Shown one piece after another: positions 52,101 through 55,149 of a DNA stretch of 64,000 nt. The notes under the pieces are model-generated. The model worked only from the letters and a program-made list of their open reading frames with translations. It searched no databases and was not told the origin of the DNA. Made by a program: the position numbers and the translations under genes. How positions within the stretch are numbered: position 1 is the first letter of the stretch; each line of letters begins with the position of its first letter. The stretch comes from Cherax quadricarinatus (taxonomy: Eukaryota; Arthropoda; Malacostraca; Decapoda; Parastacidae), in the NCBI RefSeq assembly GCF_038502225.1, contig NC_091382.1, forward strand, positions 11,485,716 through 11,549,715. Reading direction: 5' to 3'.

Positions 52101-53881
52101 AAAACTAGAATACAATGATAAATACTATACGAAAATACACCTCAAAGTCAGCATTTTAATCCAAAAAAATGGTCAGTTTTTTTTTCCCCATTATGCACTG
52201 CATGCTGCAGGATTTTTTTATGTGATGCACACTGACCACACAGACCCATTCTCTCACATGTGGGCCTACCAGCTTTCTCCTGCTCGATTTGAAACCGCTA
52301 GAATTTATGCGTATTAATACATGTATGTCTGAAACACTGGGTCGTAAGACCTATATATACTACCAAAACAGTCAAAGGGTTAAACTCCAATATCAACCCT
52401 CCACTCAAACTTCTCCTAGACAGCTTCAACAGAATACATAGGCATGACACGAAGCACAAAACACTTTTTGACATCCCTCGTGTCCGTCTCACACCATGCA
52501 AAAATGCAATGCACAGAAAGGACCCAAATGCCTGAAACAGCAAGAGGTCCCCTGTCCACAAATCAATATAGGACTATACTCAAAAATCACCTCATCTCTC
52601 AATAACAACCATACCCACACTATGCTAAACTCTAACCAAATTTAAAGCAACTCTCTCAAATATTTTATTATCCCTTAACCCTTGTTGACACTGGAATGAT
52701 GAATGCATACAATATGTTCCAGATGAAGACTGGTAACTGACCACCATATGCCCAATGCCTGCACAACACATGTGTCATGGTACTGATCACTAAATACCCT
52801 CTTGTTTGAAGTATGGTGATCACTTTCTAACTGCATTTCCTGTTACAGACAAGAAGAAATGGTTTCAAAACAGATGTAATGTCTGTGCACACTAGTCTAG
52901 GTGCTCAATATAGTGCAGGGAAATCAATTTTGTGTGTAGGGAATGTAAAACACTGACGTGTATTAGCCGTGTTTCAGGAACTTCCACAGACTGCCATAGT
53001 TCTAGGAACATAGTCAGTGCCTGTATATATTCAGTATATTCACAAATGAGCAATAACAGATGCAAAACAACTGCTAATGGACATCTAAAATTATAATGGA
53101 CTTCCTCCTTGAGGTCATATACCATTGCCAGCTGACAGGAAGCTAGTAGAATATATAGTTATAGATGTTTTAAATATAGGAGGGACCCATTTTTACAGCT
53201 GCTAAGTTTCCAACCCATAGTGATAAGCAAAAATTACCAGTTTGTGGAAAAAAGTTTTTTCAACATAGAATGCATCTAAAATGCATGATAATGTATTTAT
53301 ACTATCATATATTCAGTGATTAATACAGGTAGGCATAAAAAAAAGATACAAAAGTAAAATAAATACATAGTACATACAATACTTACCTTAAAATATGGCA
53401 CTGCGTGTCCTTCCCTTACTCAGATTTTGTGAAAAAACAATGGAAAAGCAGAGAGCACAAAACATAATGCATAAAATCTCATTTAAAAACCATCAAAAAC
53501 ATGGAACACCAAAAAGGTGCCAAATACACGTGGCCTTCCTGTACCTTCAATGCCTTGTCTTCTAGTCCACAAACATGGTTAGTAAATTATTATACCACTA
53601 ATCTTCACTTTTTCCTTCTTTTCAGTGCTGCTGTTGCCCGTGGTCACTGTACCCATACTGTGAATGGCCACTTTACATTAATATTGGCAGAAGTCATCGT
53701 TGGCATGGTGGTTCAAGGTTCACCGTCCCTCACCCGCCCTCCAGCCAGGTCTTCCAGCACACTGTATGACACAACAGTGGATAATGTGAATGATCCAGTA
53801 ATCTTTGTCAAATATGATAAAGAAGAGTACTACCCAGAGTACATTATTAACTTAAGAGAGACTTTCTTCAATTTAAATTGA
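10269..53881 (+). CDS. PARP7/PARP12-type mono-ADP-ribosyltransferase gene, three coding exons
   Basis: Joining 10269-11335, 23402-23548 and 53626-53881 gives 1470 nt, exactly 489 codons and a stop, with both junctions splitting codons in the same phase. Domains in order: Arg-Gly-rich tail (residues 10-37), a CCCH zinc finger C71-x7-C79-x6-C86-x3-H90, a degenerate first WWE-like region (about 96-190), a clear WWE domain (about 193-272, ending RRRP), and a PARP catalytic domain (about 290-481). Visible active-site residues are H369 in LFHG and Y401 in GKGSYFS; the third position is most likely I479, which in this family means transfer of single ADP-ribose units from NAD+. Relatives act on RNA-binding and stress-granule proteins and in antiviral defence in vertebrates; that role here is inference. 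Introns are 12.1 and 30.1 kb and packed with transposons. Confidence 0.88.
10300..10380 (+). repeat. 12-bp repeat GGTCGAGGCCGA encoding an Arg-Gly tail
   Basis: The N-terminus of the PARP exon is a tandem repeat of GGTCGAGGCCGA variants that codes GRGR units (residues about 12-37). RG repeats of this kind usually bind RNA and are targets of arginine methylation. As a short repeat it is likely to vary in length between individuals. Confidence 0.85.
11635..11955 (-). mobile_element. piggyBac 3' end fragment
   Basis: On the minus strand, ACTTCACGCCTCTATATCTC and the following AGTAAGTACTGATCAG resemble the 3' region of both long piggyBac copies (near 38880 and 43930), and TTAACCC occurs at the other edge (11634). 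No coding part remains. Confidence 0.5.
12040..12300 (-). mobile_element. Fragment of the RNase-H LINE seen at 1-4917
   Basis: The plus-strand text CAACGTTGTTGCCAATGGGTG, TGAAATTGGTAGGTCATGTA and CTGACCGCGCAGCAATATCT runs parallel to 215-330 (ATTGTTGCCAATAGCTGCG, GAAACTGGAAGATCATGCA, CTGACCGCACAGCAGCATCT). It is therefore a piece of the RNase H end of the same family in the same orientation. Confidence 0.6.
12286..12876 (+). pseudogene. CR1-like LINE reverse transcriptase C-terminus
   Basis: One reading frame, interrupted by a single TAA at 12553-12555, encodes the thumb and C-terminal region typical of CR1-like LINEs. It includes LANLRIAFRYLSKELFKTLY, VWNPHLINHIKKLEKVQRF, the TYKILHG segment and FFSHRVVRKWNSLASEVMEA. 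The RT catalytic part is missing, so this is a 5'-truncated copy. A short CA repeat follows at about 12940. Confidence 0.75.
13958..14085. repeat. Inverted repeat containing GACGTTTCGCCATCCA
   Basis: GACGTTTCGCCATCCA (about 13999-14014) and TGGATGGCGAAACGTC (about 14023-14038) are perfect complements around an 8-bp spacer. Outside them GAAATTAAGACACATG and CATGTGTCTTAATTTC are also complementary. This looks like two head-to-head copies of another retroelement terminus placed within the 3' part of the Penelope insertion. Confidence 0.7.
14371..16818 (-). CDS. Penelope reverse transcriptase with GIY-YIG endonuclease, intact
   Basis: The 815-codon frame has no lesion. RT motifs in order: RPIISSRGSVSYSLASWL (357-374), motif A MLSLDVESLFTNV (408-420), motif B GVSMGSPLSLVLANLYM (472-488), motif C YVDD (509-512), and FLDVHV (552-557) with SVYRKP (567-572). 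A GIY-YIG nuclease follows at about 702-790: GVYSISC, YFGETGRSLSDRLREHK and VESSLIH with the metal-binding Glu at about 775. Such proteins prime reverse transcription on DNA that they nick. The first 19 codons lie in the terminal inverted repeat, so Met20 (16761) is the more likely start. An 815-residue protein is a normal length for Penelope. Nothing in the sequence shows it to be dead, but expression is unknown. Confidence 0.9.
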   Translation of the reverse strand: MCGLFVYRSSHGIVPFLLFMDPAVKRHILSNFFNVLPSFKPLFRSYEAALIATRRRKNQLRFLRDCLAEQVLPPSFSHFLKTNPLGTPFPDHARLLLQQLILSTKSQVEDAFFTFRQRQRALFAALPQDLCNLLSTIAFDTACLNAQIHSSKLQNKLQRLISASPWSKFSLTDCVTNLSSVSLSQYELELLGFGLSFATSPTPRAGISLISSFDSFRQSRFRNLPDLSTFRGALLPALVSLFSKNHHLPCHYQLALSSLKSNTNIVILSSDKGNSVVILDREDYLCKADVLLSDSRTYTPLVSNPLDRIKRTFNKKLRTLSDLCPDFDLVQWFRVICPSLPYFYGLPKTHKPDIPLRPIISSRGSVSYSLASWLAKTLTPFLGTFSPAHLRHSQDFIERVRSLPTCKMLSLDVESLFTNVPLDDVLDFLREKAHEGFLHLPIPTDVFLDLICLCVDSNSFSFQGKYYSQTFGVSMGSPLSLVLANLYMEYFETVVLPTLDVQPSLWLRYVDDIFALWPHDSSLFQPFLEVLNNLAPSIKFKAEWESNSLIPFLDVHVHRSDTGFSFSVYRKPMHNGMYIHYFSYHASPVKKSVLISLFLRALRICDPQFLPAEISTLHNSFSRLGYPSHFIDSALSRAKRNFFSPKLSTHENSSILCLPYISGLSNLNNSLRPLDIKLTFRQTNTLRTNLVHTSPPSIDVPGVYSISCSSCPLQYFGETGRSLSDRLREHKNSVRLADTNNALFCHVRDHSHPIDWSSAKTVFPTSNSNSRRLVESSLIHNFPCMNLSPGFVSVDAFLSHYIVKCSNLQNTRDLT
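17284..17602 (-). mobile_element. tRNA-headed SINE, family B, full length
   Basis: In reverse it runs from a head with CCTGGTGGTTAACGCTCTCG and GGTTCGATTCCCAG (about 17538-17551) through ACCTGGGTGTTAGTCGACTG to a tail TGCCTCCGGAGCATAACAAG and a (TTA)n run at 17284-17308. CCCAGG occurs at 17430 and again 32 bp on. It sits in the Tigger pseudogene just beside the DET motif. Confidence 0.8.
18890..19804 (-). pseudogene. RTE LINE polyprotein, C-terminal part: RT motifs B-C and thumb
   Basis: This 300-codon continuation, in a new frame, begins at motif B (GLRQGCVMSPWLFNIFIDG) and includes motif C LLFADDTVLLG, the VFRYLGVDVSADGSM segment, SLWRQRTLSLEAK, and the basic C-terminal block ending in LDFQQVCVSVFDRSEWRQMV. 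Because the frame shift lies between motifs A and B no active enzyme results. Confidence 0.85.
19805..21770 (-). pseudogene. RTE LINE polyprotein, N-terminal part: endonuclease and RT fingers/palm
   Basis: From 21612 to 19810 a 600-codon frame holds the endonuclease (ISVYAPGEE, VVGDLNAKVGET, NDSSLLDYVLV, TDISDHFLV) and the RT with KNYRGISLLSIPGKVYGRVI and QGGFRKGRGFVDQVF. Motif A reads FMNLEKAYDRV, where other RTE copies, including the one at 39128-39415, have MDLEKA; the catalytic Asp is Asn. A frameshift near 21640 separates the first endonuclease motif (VLALSETKLKG), and a 2-bp insertion near 19805 cuts the frame before motif B. It is therefore inactive. Confidence 0.85.
23120..23280 (+). 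mobile_element. Short RTE-derived copy
   Basis: TTAACCCCTTCTCCTGTATA resembles the RTE 5' UTR (compare the reverse at 21850-21870), while GGTCACCCTGCCTCAGTGGG with AGATGGCCAGTG resembles the RTE 3' UTR (reverse at 18657-18690). Having both ends in 160 bp suggests an internally deleted, SINE-like passenger of the RTE. It lies 120 bp before PARP exon 2. Confidence 0.6.
23283..23385. repeat. AT-rich repeat (TAATATAATG variants)
   Basis: About 100 bp consist of TAATATAATG-like decamers and pentamers. The block ends about 15 bp before the 3' splice site of PARP exon 2 and therefore occupies the usual branch-point region. Confidence 0.85.
23402..23548 (+). CDS. PARP gene coding exon 2 (NAD-binding core with catalytic His and Tyr)
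   Basis: The acceptor TTCCTTGTTGGCAG ends at 23401 and the donor GTAAGTATT starts at 23549. The 147-nt exon, read with one base completing the split codon, encodes YDKNQLNMQKLFHGVNSS and IDWRQGTTIRQDFGKGSYFS. H369 and Y401 are the NAD-positioning residues of PARP enzymes. Its length is a multiple of three, so skipping it would keep the frame but delete the active site. Confidence 0.88.
23813..25060 (-). mobile_element. Patchwork of Penelope-terminus and TTAA-element fragments
   Basis: 23813-23889 is a degenerate Penelope terminal block (ACGACGACATTTCGGTCTGA). 23890-24235 and 24690-25040 are internal pieces related to the TTAA elements (CTACTTTGAGCTCAATTTCA and TTTCTGTAATATATCTTCCA), joined to a tail GAAGCATCTTTCCATCATAC. 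24240-24370 is a GGGTTATCCTAGGTTCTCTA repeat tail. 24370-24660 is another TTAA-element half (CCCAATAAAGTGGTCAGAAA). None codes for a protein. Confidence 0.55.
25080..26776 (-). mobile_element. Family B SINE split by a CR1-like LINE
   Basis: The reverse SINE tail is at 25080-25228 (preceded by a (TAA)n run at 25046-25106) and its middle and head resume at about 26672-26776 (GGCTAACACCCAGGTACCCA, GGCTGGGAATCGAA). The break is inside the CCCAGGAT...CTAACA segment. The inserted LINE occupies about 25230-26670. Confidence 0.65.
25245..26643 (+). pseudogene. CR1-like LINE reverse transcriptase with two in-frame stops
   Basis: A single frame runs the whole length and is broken only by TAG at 25561-25563 and TAA at 26257-26259. 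It contains IIKIFERVLRSKITTHLE, QHGFRTGRSCLSQLLDHYD, motif A YTDFAKAFDKCDHGVI, motif B VPQGTVLAPILFLI, motif C SSFADDTRICM and the thumb with NVKDLGVIMSEDLTFKDH. The C-terminus includes VRGPRLFNCLPAYIR. The 3' UTR at 26570-26660 (GGCCTGGTCACAGACCGGGC) is compact. It is 5'-truncated (no endonuclease), as is usual for CR1. Confidence 0.85.
26798..27001 (+). mobile_element. 204-bp Tigger-type MITE
   Basis: CAGTGGACCCCCGCATAACG at the left and CGTTAACCGGGGGGTCCACTG at the right form terminal inverted repeats. TA lies on both sides (26796-26797 and 27002-27003). The interior (GTGCGTTTGTACGTGTATGT, ATTCCTTATGGGAACAAATT) is the reverse of the 203-bp element at 50401-50603. Confidence 0.85.
27391..28663 (-). 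mobile_element. Tigger/pogo transposon, internally deleted
   Basis: Terminal repeats CAGTGGACCCTCGACCAACA and TCGTTGGTCGAGGGTCCACTG with TA on each side (27389-27390 and 28664-28665) bound 1273 bp. It contains the transposase remnant at 27650-28414. Confidence 0.88.
27650..28414 (-). pseudogene. Tigger transposase lacking its catalytic domain
   Basis: The 254-codon frame has the N-terminal DNA-binding helix-turn-helix (MGPKKASSANPTAKRVRI, KYESGVRVSELARLY, QSTIATIV) and the CENP-B-like second helix-turn-helix with WFERFKNRSGIHSVIRHGEA. It breaks off at EQVFNCD and jumps directly to TDNVVKHFRNVIKEREVQ of the C-terminal tail. The whole DDE domain is deleted in frame, leaving a possible DNA-binding-only protein. 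Compare the fuller copy at 44267-46062. Confidence 0.85.
28666..29607 (-). mobile_element. Second Tigger derivative, right terminus truncated
   Basis: It begins GGTGGACCCTCGACCAACGA immediately after the TA that ends the previous Tigger, and ends in ATCGTTGGTCAAGGGT without the last CCACTG. The minus-strand frame 29064-29363 retains only the start (MGPMVT, with KRVRI), an acidic middle (KDFEGFGANPEKPIPVVES) and the C-terminus (KEREVQSSMDRYVV). Confidence 0.75.
29608..29983. other. Right end of the 23692-29933 element and short unassigned flank
   Basis: Up to 29933 this is the right end of the outer TA-flanked element, containing a short ATG-led frame (MARGKSKQVKTINGEKEIGM at about 29749) of no recognised function. 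29936-29983 is AT-rich and shows nothing. Confidence 0.4.
30195..30352. mobile_element. Right half of a Tigger-type element
   Basis: TGGAACGGATTAACTTGATT, CATTATTTCTTATGGAGAAA and AGAGGGTCCACTGTA are the conserved right-terminal features of the Tigger copies in this window. The left half is absent or unrecognisable. Confidence 0.6.
30502..31567 (+). mobile_element. Non-autonomous piggyBac-type element, 1066 bp
   Basis: TTAA flanks it at 30498-30501 and 31568-31571. Its ends are CCCTTTCAGGGTTTCAG and CAACCCTGAAAGGG. The first 100 bp (ACTAGTATGG, ACGCACCAGGGTTTTTGAC) and last 70 bp (TTTGGCCGACCCTGAGAACA) match those of the autonomous copy at 36231-39050. The interior is non-coding and shared with 18055-22714, 33091-34135, 34917-35996 and 51414-52379. 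Confidence 0.85.
33091..34135 (+). mobile_element. Non-autonomous piggyBac-type element, 1045 bp
   Basis: TTAA at 33087-33090 and 34136-34139; ends CCCTTTGACTGTTTACG and GCGACAGTCAAAGGG. The interior contains the shared blocks GAAAGCTGGTAGGCCCACAT and TTGAGCTCAAAGTAGCGGAA. It lies inside the hAT pseudogene. No coding frame is present. Confidence 0.85.
34386..34912. other. Repeat fragments flanking a TTAA element
   Basis: 34410-34500 contains CTGAAGAAGCCACTCGTGGC and the following AAAACGTTTCC. 34500-34680 is the end of a CR1-like repeat (GGCCAGTAGGCCTTCTGCAG). 34685-34912 is an internal TTAA-element piece joined to the GTGTACA...GAAGCATC tail that resumes at 36001. No gene is seen. Confidence 0.5.
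34917..35996 (+). mobile_element. Non-autonomous piggyBac-type element, 1080 bp
   Basis: TTAA at 34913-34916 and 35997-36000; ends CCCTTTGACTGTCGCGGCC and GCGGCAGTCAAGGGG. Removing it with one TTAA rejoins GGTGTACATTAA to GAAGCATCTTTCCATC, the same sequence as the empty site at about 24144-24170. A second copy of its left terminus, reversed, lies at 46343-46398. Confidence 0.85.
36231..39050 (+). mobile_element. piggyBac transposon copy 1, 2820 bp, complete ends
   Basis: TTAA on both sides (36227-36230 and 39051-39054) and terminal repeats CCCTTTGAGGGT and ACCCTCAAAGGG. A subterminal palindrome GACGTACTAGTACGTC lies at 36248-36263. The transposase is at 36324-38565. The 3' region runs from 38566 to 39050. 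Confidence 0.9.
36324..38565 (+). pseudogene. piggyBac transposase copy 1, inactivated
   Basis: The frame starts MPRGKKLLTPRRIGTLLF, has an acidic, Ser-rich N-terminal region and a Pro/His stretch, then the catalytic core. VIDESLILFKGRLSFKQY carries the first Asp; LYTENWYTSP has Glu where copy 2 has Asp (second catalytic position); VDKCDMQ carries the third. A TGA at 37830-37832 follows YTSP. About 35 bp later two bases are missing relative to copy 2, shifting to the frame 37864-38565. The C-terminal zinc finger reads CEEWKTPLCMTPCF, Trp replacing a Cys. Four independent lesions show long inactivity. Confidence 0.88.
39150..39676 (-). pseudogene. RTE LINE fragment, RT palm
   Basis: Two minus-strand frames (39710-39444 and 39415-39128) hold WQRACIVPLYKGKKDKGE, NYRGISLLSIPGRVYGRV and motif A VASMDLEKAFDRVD, then VGLRQGCVMSPWLFNI. 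The same family as 18635-22227, but with the motif A Asp intact. A frameshift lies between the parts and both ends are truncated. It abuts the Tigger terminus at 39146. Confidence 0.8.
39692..39730. repeat. Hairpin with 17-bp arms
   Basis: AAGGAATTATTGTATAC (39692-39708) pairs with GTATGCAATAATTCCTT (39714-39730), with one mismatch and a 5-base loop ATGAA. It lies directly after the RTE fragment. Confidence 0.85.
39828..40011 (+). mobile_element. Left part of a TTAA-type element
   Basis: TTAATCACTTGAGGGTCTGTG begins it, and the internal ATCCTGCAGCATGCAGTGCA and CTGCGACCATGATTTTGG match the interior of the TTAA elements (compare 30663-30715). It ends at the TTAA where piggyBac copy 2 starts. 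Its continuation is not found on the other side of that element. Confidence 0.6.
40232..42475 (+). pseudogene. piggyBac transposase copy 2, one in-frame stop
   Basis: The ATG at 40232 (MPRRKSALTPRKIGTLLFLS) opens a 748-codon frame (747 residue positions then the terminal stop) interrupted only by TAA at codon 146 (40667-40669), in the poorly conserved N-terminal region. An internal ATG at 40727 opens the remaining 582 codons. The catalytic triad is intact: Asp in VIDESL (codon 413), Asp in YTDNWYTSP (codon 494) and Asp in LVDKCDMQ (codon 597). The C-terminal zinc finger is complete (CIVCAQ, CEECKVPLCMVPCFKEFH). It could in principle mobilise the many TTAA elements nearby if translated by readthrough or from the internal ATG, but that is inference. 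Confidence 0.88.
42933..42980. repeat. Perfect 20-bp hairpin
   Basis: AGTAGAGTAGTACATGCACA (42933-42952) and TGTGCATGTACTACTCTACT (42961-42980) are exact complements with an 8-base loop GTATATAT. Confidence 0.95.
43208..43346 (+). mobile_element. Family A SINE fragment
   Basis: TTCACCTGGGTGTTAGTCGA through GGGTTATCCTGGGTGGC matches the body and tail of the family A SINE at 7161-7464. The tRNA-like head is missing. Confidence 0.7.
44103..46340 (-). mobile_element. Tigger transposon, largest copy, left terminus missing
   Basis: The right end GCTGGTTGAGGGCCCACTG with TA (46341-46342) is present. The left side starts inside the subterminal TTAATCCGTGCAAGACACCC at the piggyBac boundary. It contains the whole transposase in three open pieces. 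Confidence 0.8.
44267..46062 (-). pseudogene. Tigger transposase, near complete, two lesions
   Basis: 46062-45112 (316 codons) has the two helix-turn-helix domains, QVFNCDETGLFWKKMP (first Asp) and CLLVLDNAPGHP (second Asp), and ends at a stop. 45099-44851, in another frame, continues VKFLPPNTTPLLQPMDQQVI (third Asp region). 44854-44267 gives the acidic C-terminal region and the tail RREVTPEKD-like with GDSPSKH. The order and length match a Tigger transposase of about 600 residues. Two frame breaks make it a pseudogene. It is the best template for interpreting the deleted copies around it. Confidence 0.85.
46343..46398 (-). mobile_element. Terminus of a TTAA element
   Basis: The sequence up to GCGACAGTCAAAGGG, followed by TTAA at 46399-46402, is the reverse of the left end at 34917 (CCCTTTGACTGTCGCGGCC, ACGAGGTACCGTGTTTGACG). 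The rest of this copy is missing, cut by the Tigger at 44103-46340. Confidence 0.7.
46403..47700 (+). pseudogene. Tigger transposase, catalytic domain and C-terminus
   Basis: CDETGLFWKKMAKRTFITQE begins it (split by the TTAA boundary), then LTLLFCANASGDFKVKPLLV, LLLMDNAPAHPPNLL and FLPPNTTPLLQPMDQQVISN. These are the three catalytic blocks, all intact. After TTEEL (about 47265) a 41-bp insert with a duplicated target shifts the frame. The C-terminal part resumes at about 47318 and in 47384-47596, and the last residues are GDSPSKH at about 47680. N-terminal DNA-binding domains are absent. Confidence 0.85.
47266..47306 (-). mobile_element. 41-bp insert with CCTAA repeats and 11-bp duplication
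   Basis: ACTGAAGAGCT occurs at 47255-47265 and 47307-47317. Between them is a unique segment (TTTGTCCTGTTTCCTGACGA, about 25 bp) followed by (CCTAA)3. The related Tigger copies lack it. The repeat matches the arthropod telomere unit TTAGG on the other strand. Confidence 0.8.
48008..48539. mobile_element. Two LINE fragments in opposite orientation
   Basis: 48200-48345 (GGCCCATAATGCCTAGGCAT, ending in (AAAT)n) is the 3' UTR of the CR1/L2-like LINE whose reverse copy is at 56866-58205. 48350-48500 (GTGGAGTATGCTGTCTATTG, TTTTTTGTTGGGTTCTTAAA) is an RT piece of the same family in reverse (compare 57550-57630). No frame survives. Confidence 0.6.
48540..49358 (+). mobile_element. Tigger deletion derivative, 819 bp
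   Basis: Ends CAGTCGACCCTCAACTAACA and GTTGGTTGAGGGTCCACTG with TA on each side (48538-48539 and 49359-49360). It keeps the start of the transposase (ATGGGCCCCAAGAAAGCTTC at 48789) and its last residues (GPSGIKKSRREITPPKD-like and GDSPSKQ, about 49020-49130), joined by a GGTGGTAGAGGGTGGTAGTG repeat at 48885-49018. Confidence 0.85.
50401..50603 (-). mobile_element. 203-bp Tigger-type MITE
   Basis: CAGTGGACCCCCGGTTAACG and GATCGTTAAGCGGGGGTCCACTG termini, TA at 50399-50400 and 50604-50605. Reverse orientation relative to the 204-bp copy at 26798-27001, with very similar interior. Confidence 0.88.
50688..50970 (+). mobile_element. tRNA-headed SINE, family A
   Basis: TGGTGGCTAAAGCTCTTGCT head, B-box-like GGTTCGAATCCTGG (about 50729-50742), body ACCTGGGTGTTAGTCAACTG, tail GGGTTATCCTGGGTGGCTAA and ATCTTATCTT. 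It is inserted in the LINE right after the codons for NIDKT. Confidence 0.8.
51414..52379 (-). mobile_element. Non-autonomous piggyBac-type element, 966 bp
   Basis: TTAA at 51410-51413 and 52380-52383, ends CCCTTTGACTGTCGCAAGC and AACAGTCAAAGGG. The interior is the reverse of 33091-34135 (ACTCACGGAATTACGCTCCC, CTACTTTGAGCTCAATTTCA). Confidence 0.85.
52690..53065 (+). pseudogene. piggyBac transposase C-terminal fragment, copy 3, heavily decayed
   Basis: The order of the C-terminal end of copies 1 and 2 is still visible: MNAYNMFQMKTGN, then GDHFLTAF, KKWFQNRCNVCAH, FVCRECKTLTC and a FKEFHRLQ-like end near 52980. Many stops intervene. It is older than copies 1 and 2. The 3' region follows. Confidence 0.65.
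53066..53625. other. Intron 2 end without recognised repeats
   Basis: AT-rich sequence with no coding frame or identifiable mobile element. The final 20 bases form a pyrimidine-rich tract (CTTTTTCCTTCTTTTCAG) before PARP exon 3. Confidence 0.5.
53626..53881 (+). CDS. PARP gene coding exon 3 (C-terminal half of the catalytic domain)
   Basis: After a strong acceptor ending at 53625 the exon completes the split Ser codon and encodes AAVARGHCTHTVNGHFTLIL, AEVIVGMVVQGSPSLTRPPA, LYDTTVDNVNDPVIFVKYD and YYPEYIINL before TGA at 53879-53881. VG.VVQG..S..RPPA, YD..VD.V..P.IFV and YPEY are conserved landmarks of PARP7/12 catalytic domains. The pattern PEYIIN supports Ile rather than Glu at the third active-site position. 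Confidence 0.9.
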
Positions 53882-54079
53882 AAGAAAGCCTTACAAGAAT
53901 GTATAGACAGTACAAGAGTGTACAAACTGTACAAGTGTTGTATTTTAAAACGAAACTTTGGCCTGTCAGTTGTACATATCATGCAAGCAAATCTTTGTGC
54001 AGTTTAAAAGCTCTTTACAAAAAGTGTGGTAGAACATTAGATTGGCTTAAAAGAAGTTAGTGAGTGTTACAACCAGTAA

Positions 54080-54101
54080 AATAAAACACTTCTACAATAA
54101 A
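54080..54101 (+). terminator. Candidate poly(A) signals of the PARP gene
   Basis: AATAAA occurs at 54080-54085 and 54096-54101, about 200 bp after the stop codon. This is a reasonable position for a short 3' UTR, but the real end of the transcript cannot be seen. Confidence 0.5.
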
Positions 54102-54235
54102 GTACTGAAGATGGGACACCACCAGCTTAGATTCTCTCTTAAAGCTTCCTATAGGTAACCAAAAATTTTGTCACAGTACAGTAGTATATACAATATTAGA
54201 CACGACAGCTTTTTTTATTAGTTTATCATTTCTAT

Positions 54236-54385
54236 GCATGTTTCCTTACACCTGCTGTCCCTCTTCACCTAGCGGTAAGTAGGTGTCTGGGTGTTAGTCA
54301 ACTGGTATGGGTGGCATACTGGGGGATGGTTGTATTCCTTAGATAGGACTTGACTTTGAAATGAGCTGAGGTAGGATAACAGTCT
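54236..54385 (+). mobile_element. Family A SINE fragment
   Basis: GCATGTTTCCTTACACCTGC, CACCTAGCGGTAAGTAGGTG and GGGTGTTAGTCAACTGGTAT match the SINE body. Head and most of the tail are missing. Confidence 0.65.
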
Positions 54386-54801
54386 TAGCATATAAAATTG
54401 ACTTGTGTAAAGATTTTTTTTTTTTGGGTGGGGGGGGATAAAATGGTATTTTTGCTGGTTAATATTTTACAAACAAAACTACTAGTAAAAACAGTTATTT
54501 TGTGTATCAGAAATCATTTTCTTTTTTAAGACTGAGATGTAAATAAACAAGTTATATTTTACAATCATCCACTTAGCCTGGTAAATAACAGAGACATCGG
54601 CTCCAGACTGAAAATCAAGATTTTAGATAATAATATCCAGAAAATTTGGATAACATGAGTGGCTATGTGTGCTAAGAAGCCAAGCAATCATTTTATAAAT
54701 ATTTTTAATCATAATAGTACTTTAAGCTTTCACTGAATTTCTATTGCACTGATCAATTGAAGATTATTTATTTGACAATTAATATAAAATACCACAATGA
54801 A

Positions 54802-54906
54802 AATAGGAGAAACACCTGAGTGCTTTCATGTGCTTACACATCTTCATATCTTCCTCTGAAGATGTGTGTGTGTAAGCATATGAAAGTGCTCATGTGTTTT
54901 TCCTAT
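54802..54906. repeat. Imperfect hairpin with arms of about 44 bp
   Basis: AATAGGAGAAACACCTGAGTG...GCTTACACATCTTCA (54802-54845) pairs with TGAAGATGTGTGTGTGTAAGC...CATGTGTTTTTCCTATT (54857-54907). Small mismatches and a short spacer are present. It resembles head-to-head retroelement termini. Confidence 0.7.
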
Positions 54907-55149
54907 TTTTGTTGATATATCTGCAATCACATGTTTATTATGATTTCCTCCTTGACAATATTATTGTTCTGTATAAAATAACTAATACAGGAGTCCCTCA
55001 CTTTATGCAATAGATGCATTTCTGGCTAATGGTGCATAAGTGAAATCACATATATTGAACACATTATAACATGTAAAAGATAGGGATTTGGTCTCAGACT
55101 TTGCAGATTCCACATATTTTTTTCCATTAGTTACTTAGTTTCAATAGAA

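Larger units (their letters stand above)
49430..52690 (+). mobile_element. CR1/L2-like LINE, decayed, with three later insertions
   Basis: RT pieces lie at 49660-50400, 50606-50687, 50971-51410 and 52384-52690. They include FPSRLKTARVTPILKGGDLT, FEKIIHNQIHSYLLSHNI, FGFRPKKSTNDAFIQ, VPQGSVLGPLL and WMMTNKLTLNIDKT. Separate events put a 203-bp MITE at 50401-50603, a SINE at about 50688-50970 and a TTAA element at 51414-52379 into it. Stops and indels are frequent. Close relatives are at 55150-55640 and 56866-58205. Confidence 0.8.
23549..53625 (+). other. PARP intron 2
   Basis: The intron is 30,077 bp, GTAAGTATT to TTTTTCCTTCTTTTCAG. The sequence across the exon 2-3 junction (GKGSYFSNS then AAVARGH...LAEVIVG) has the spacing expected for PARP12-like enzymes, so no missing exon is suspected. 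Its content is almost entirely nested transposons, listed below. Confidence 0.75.
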
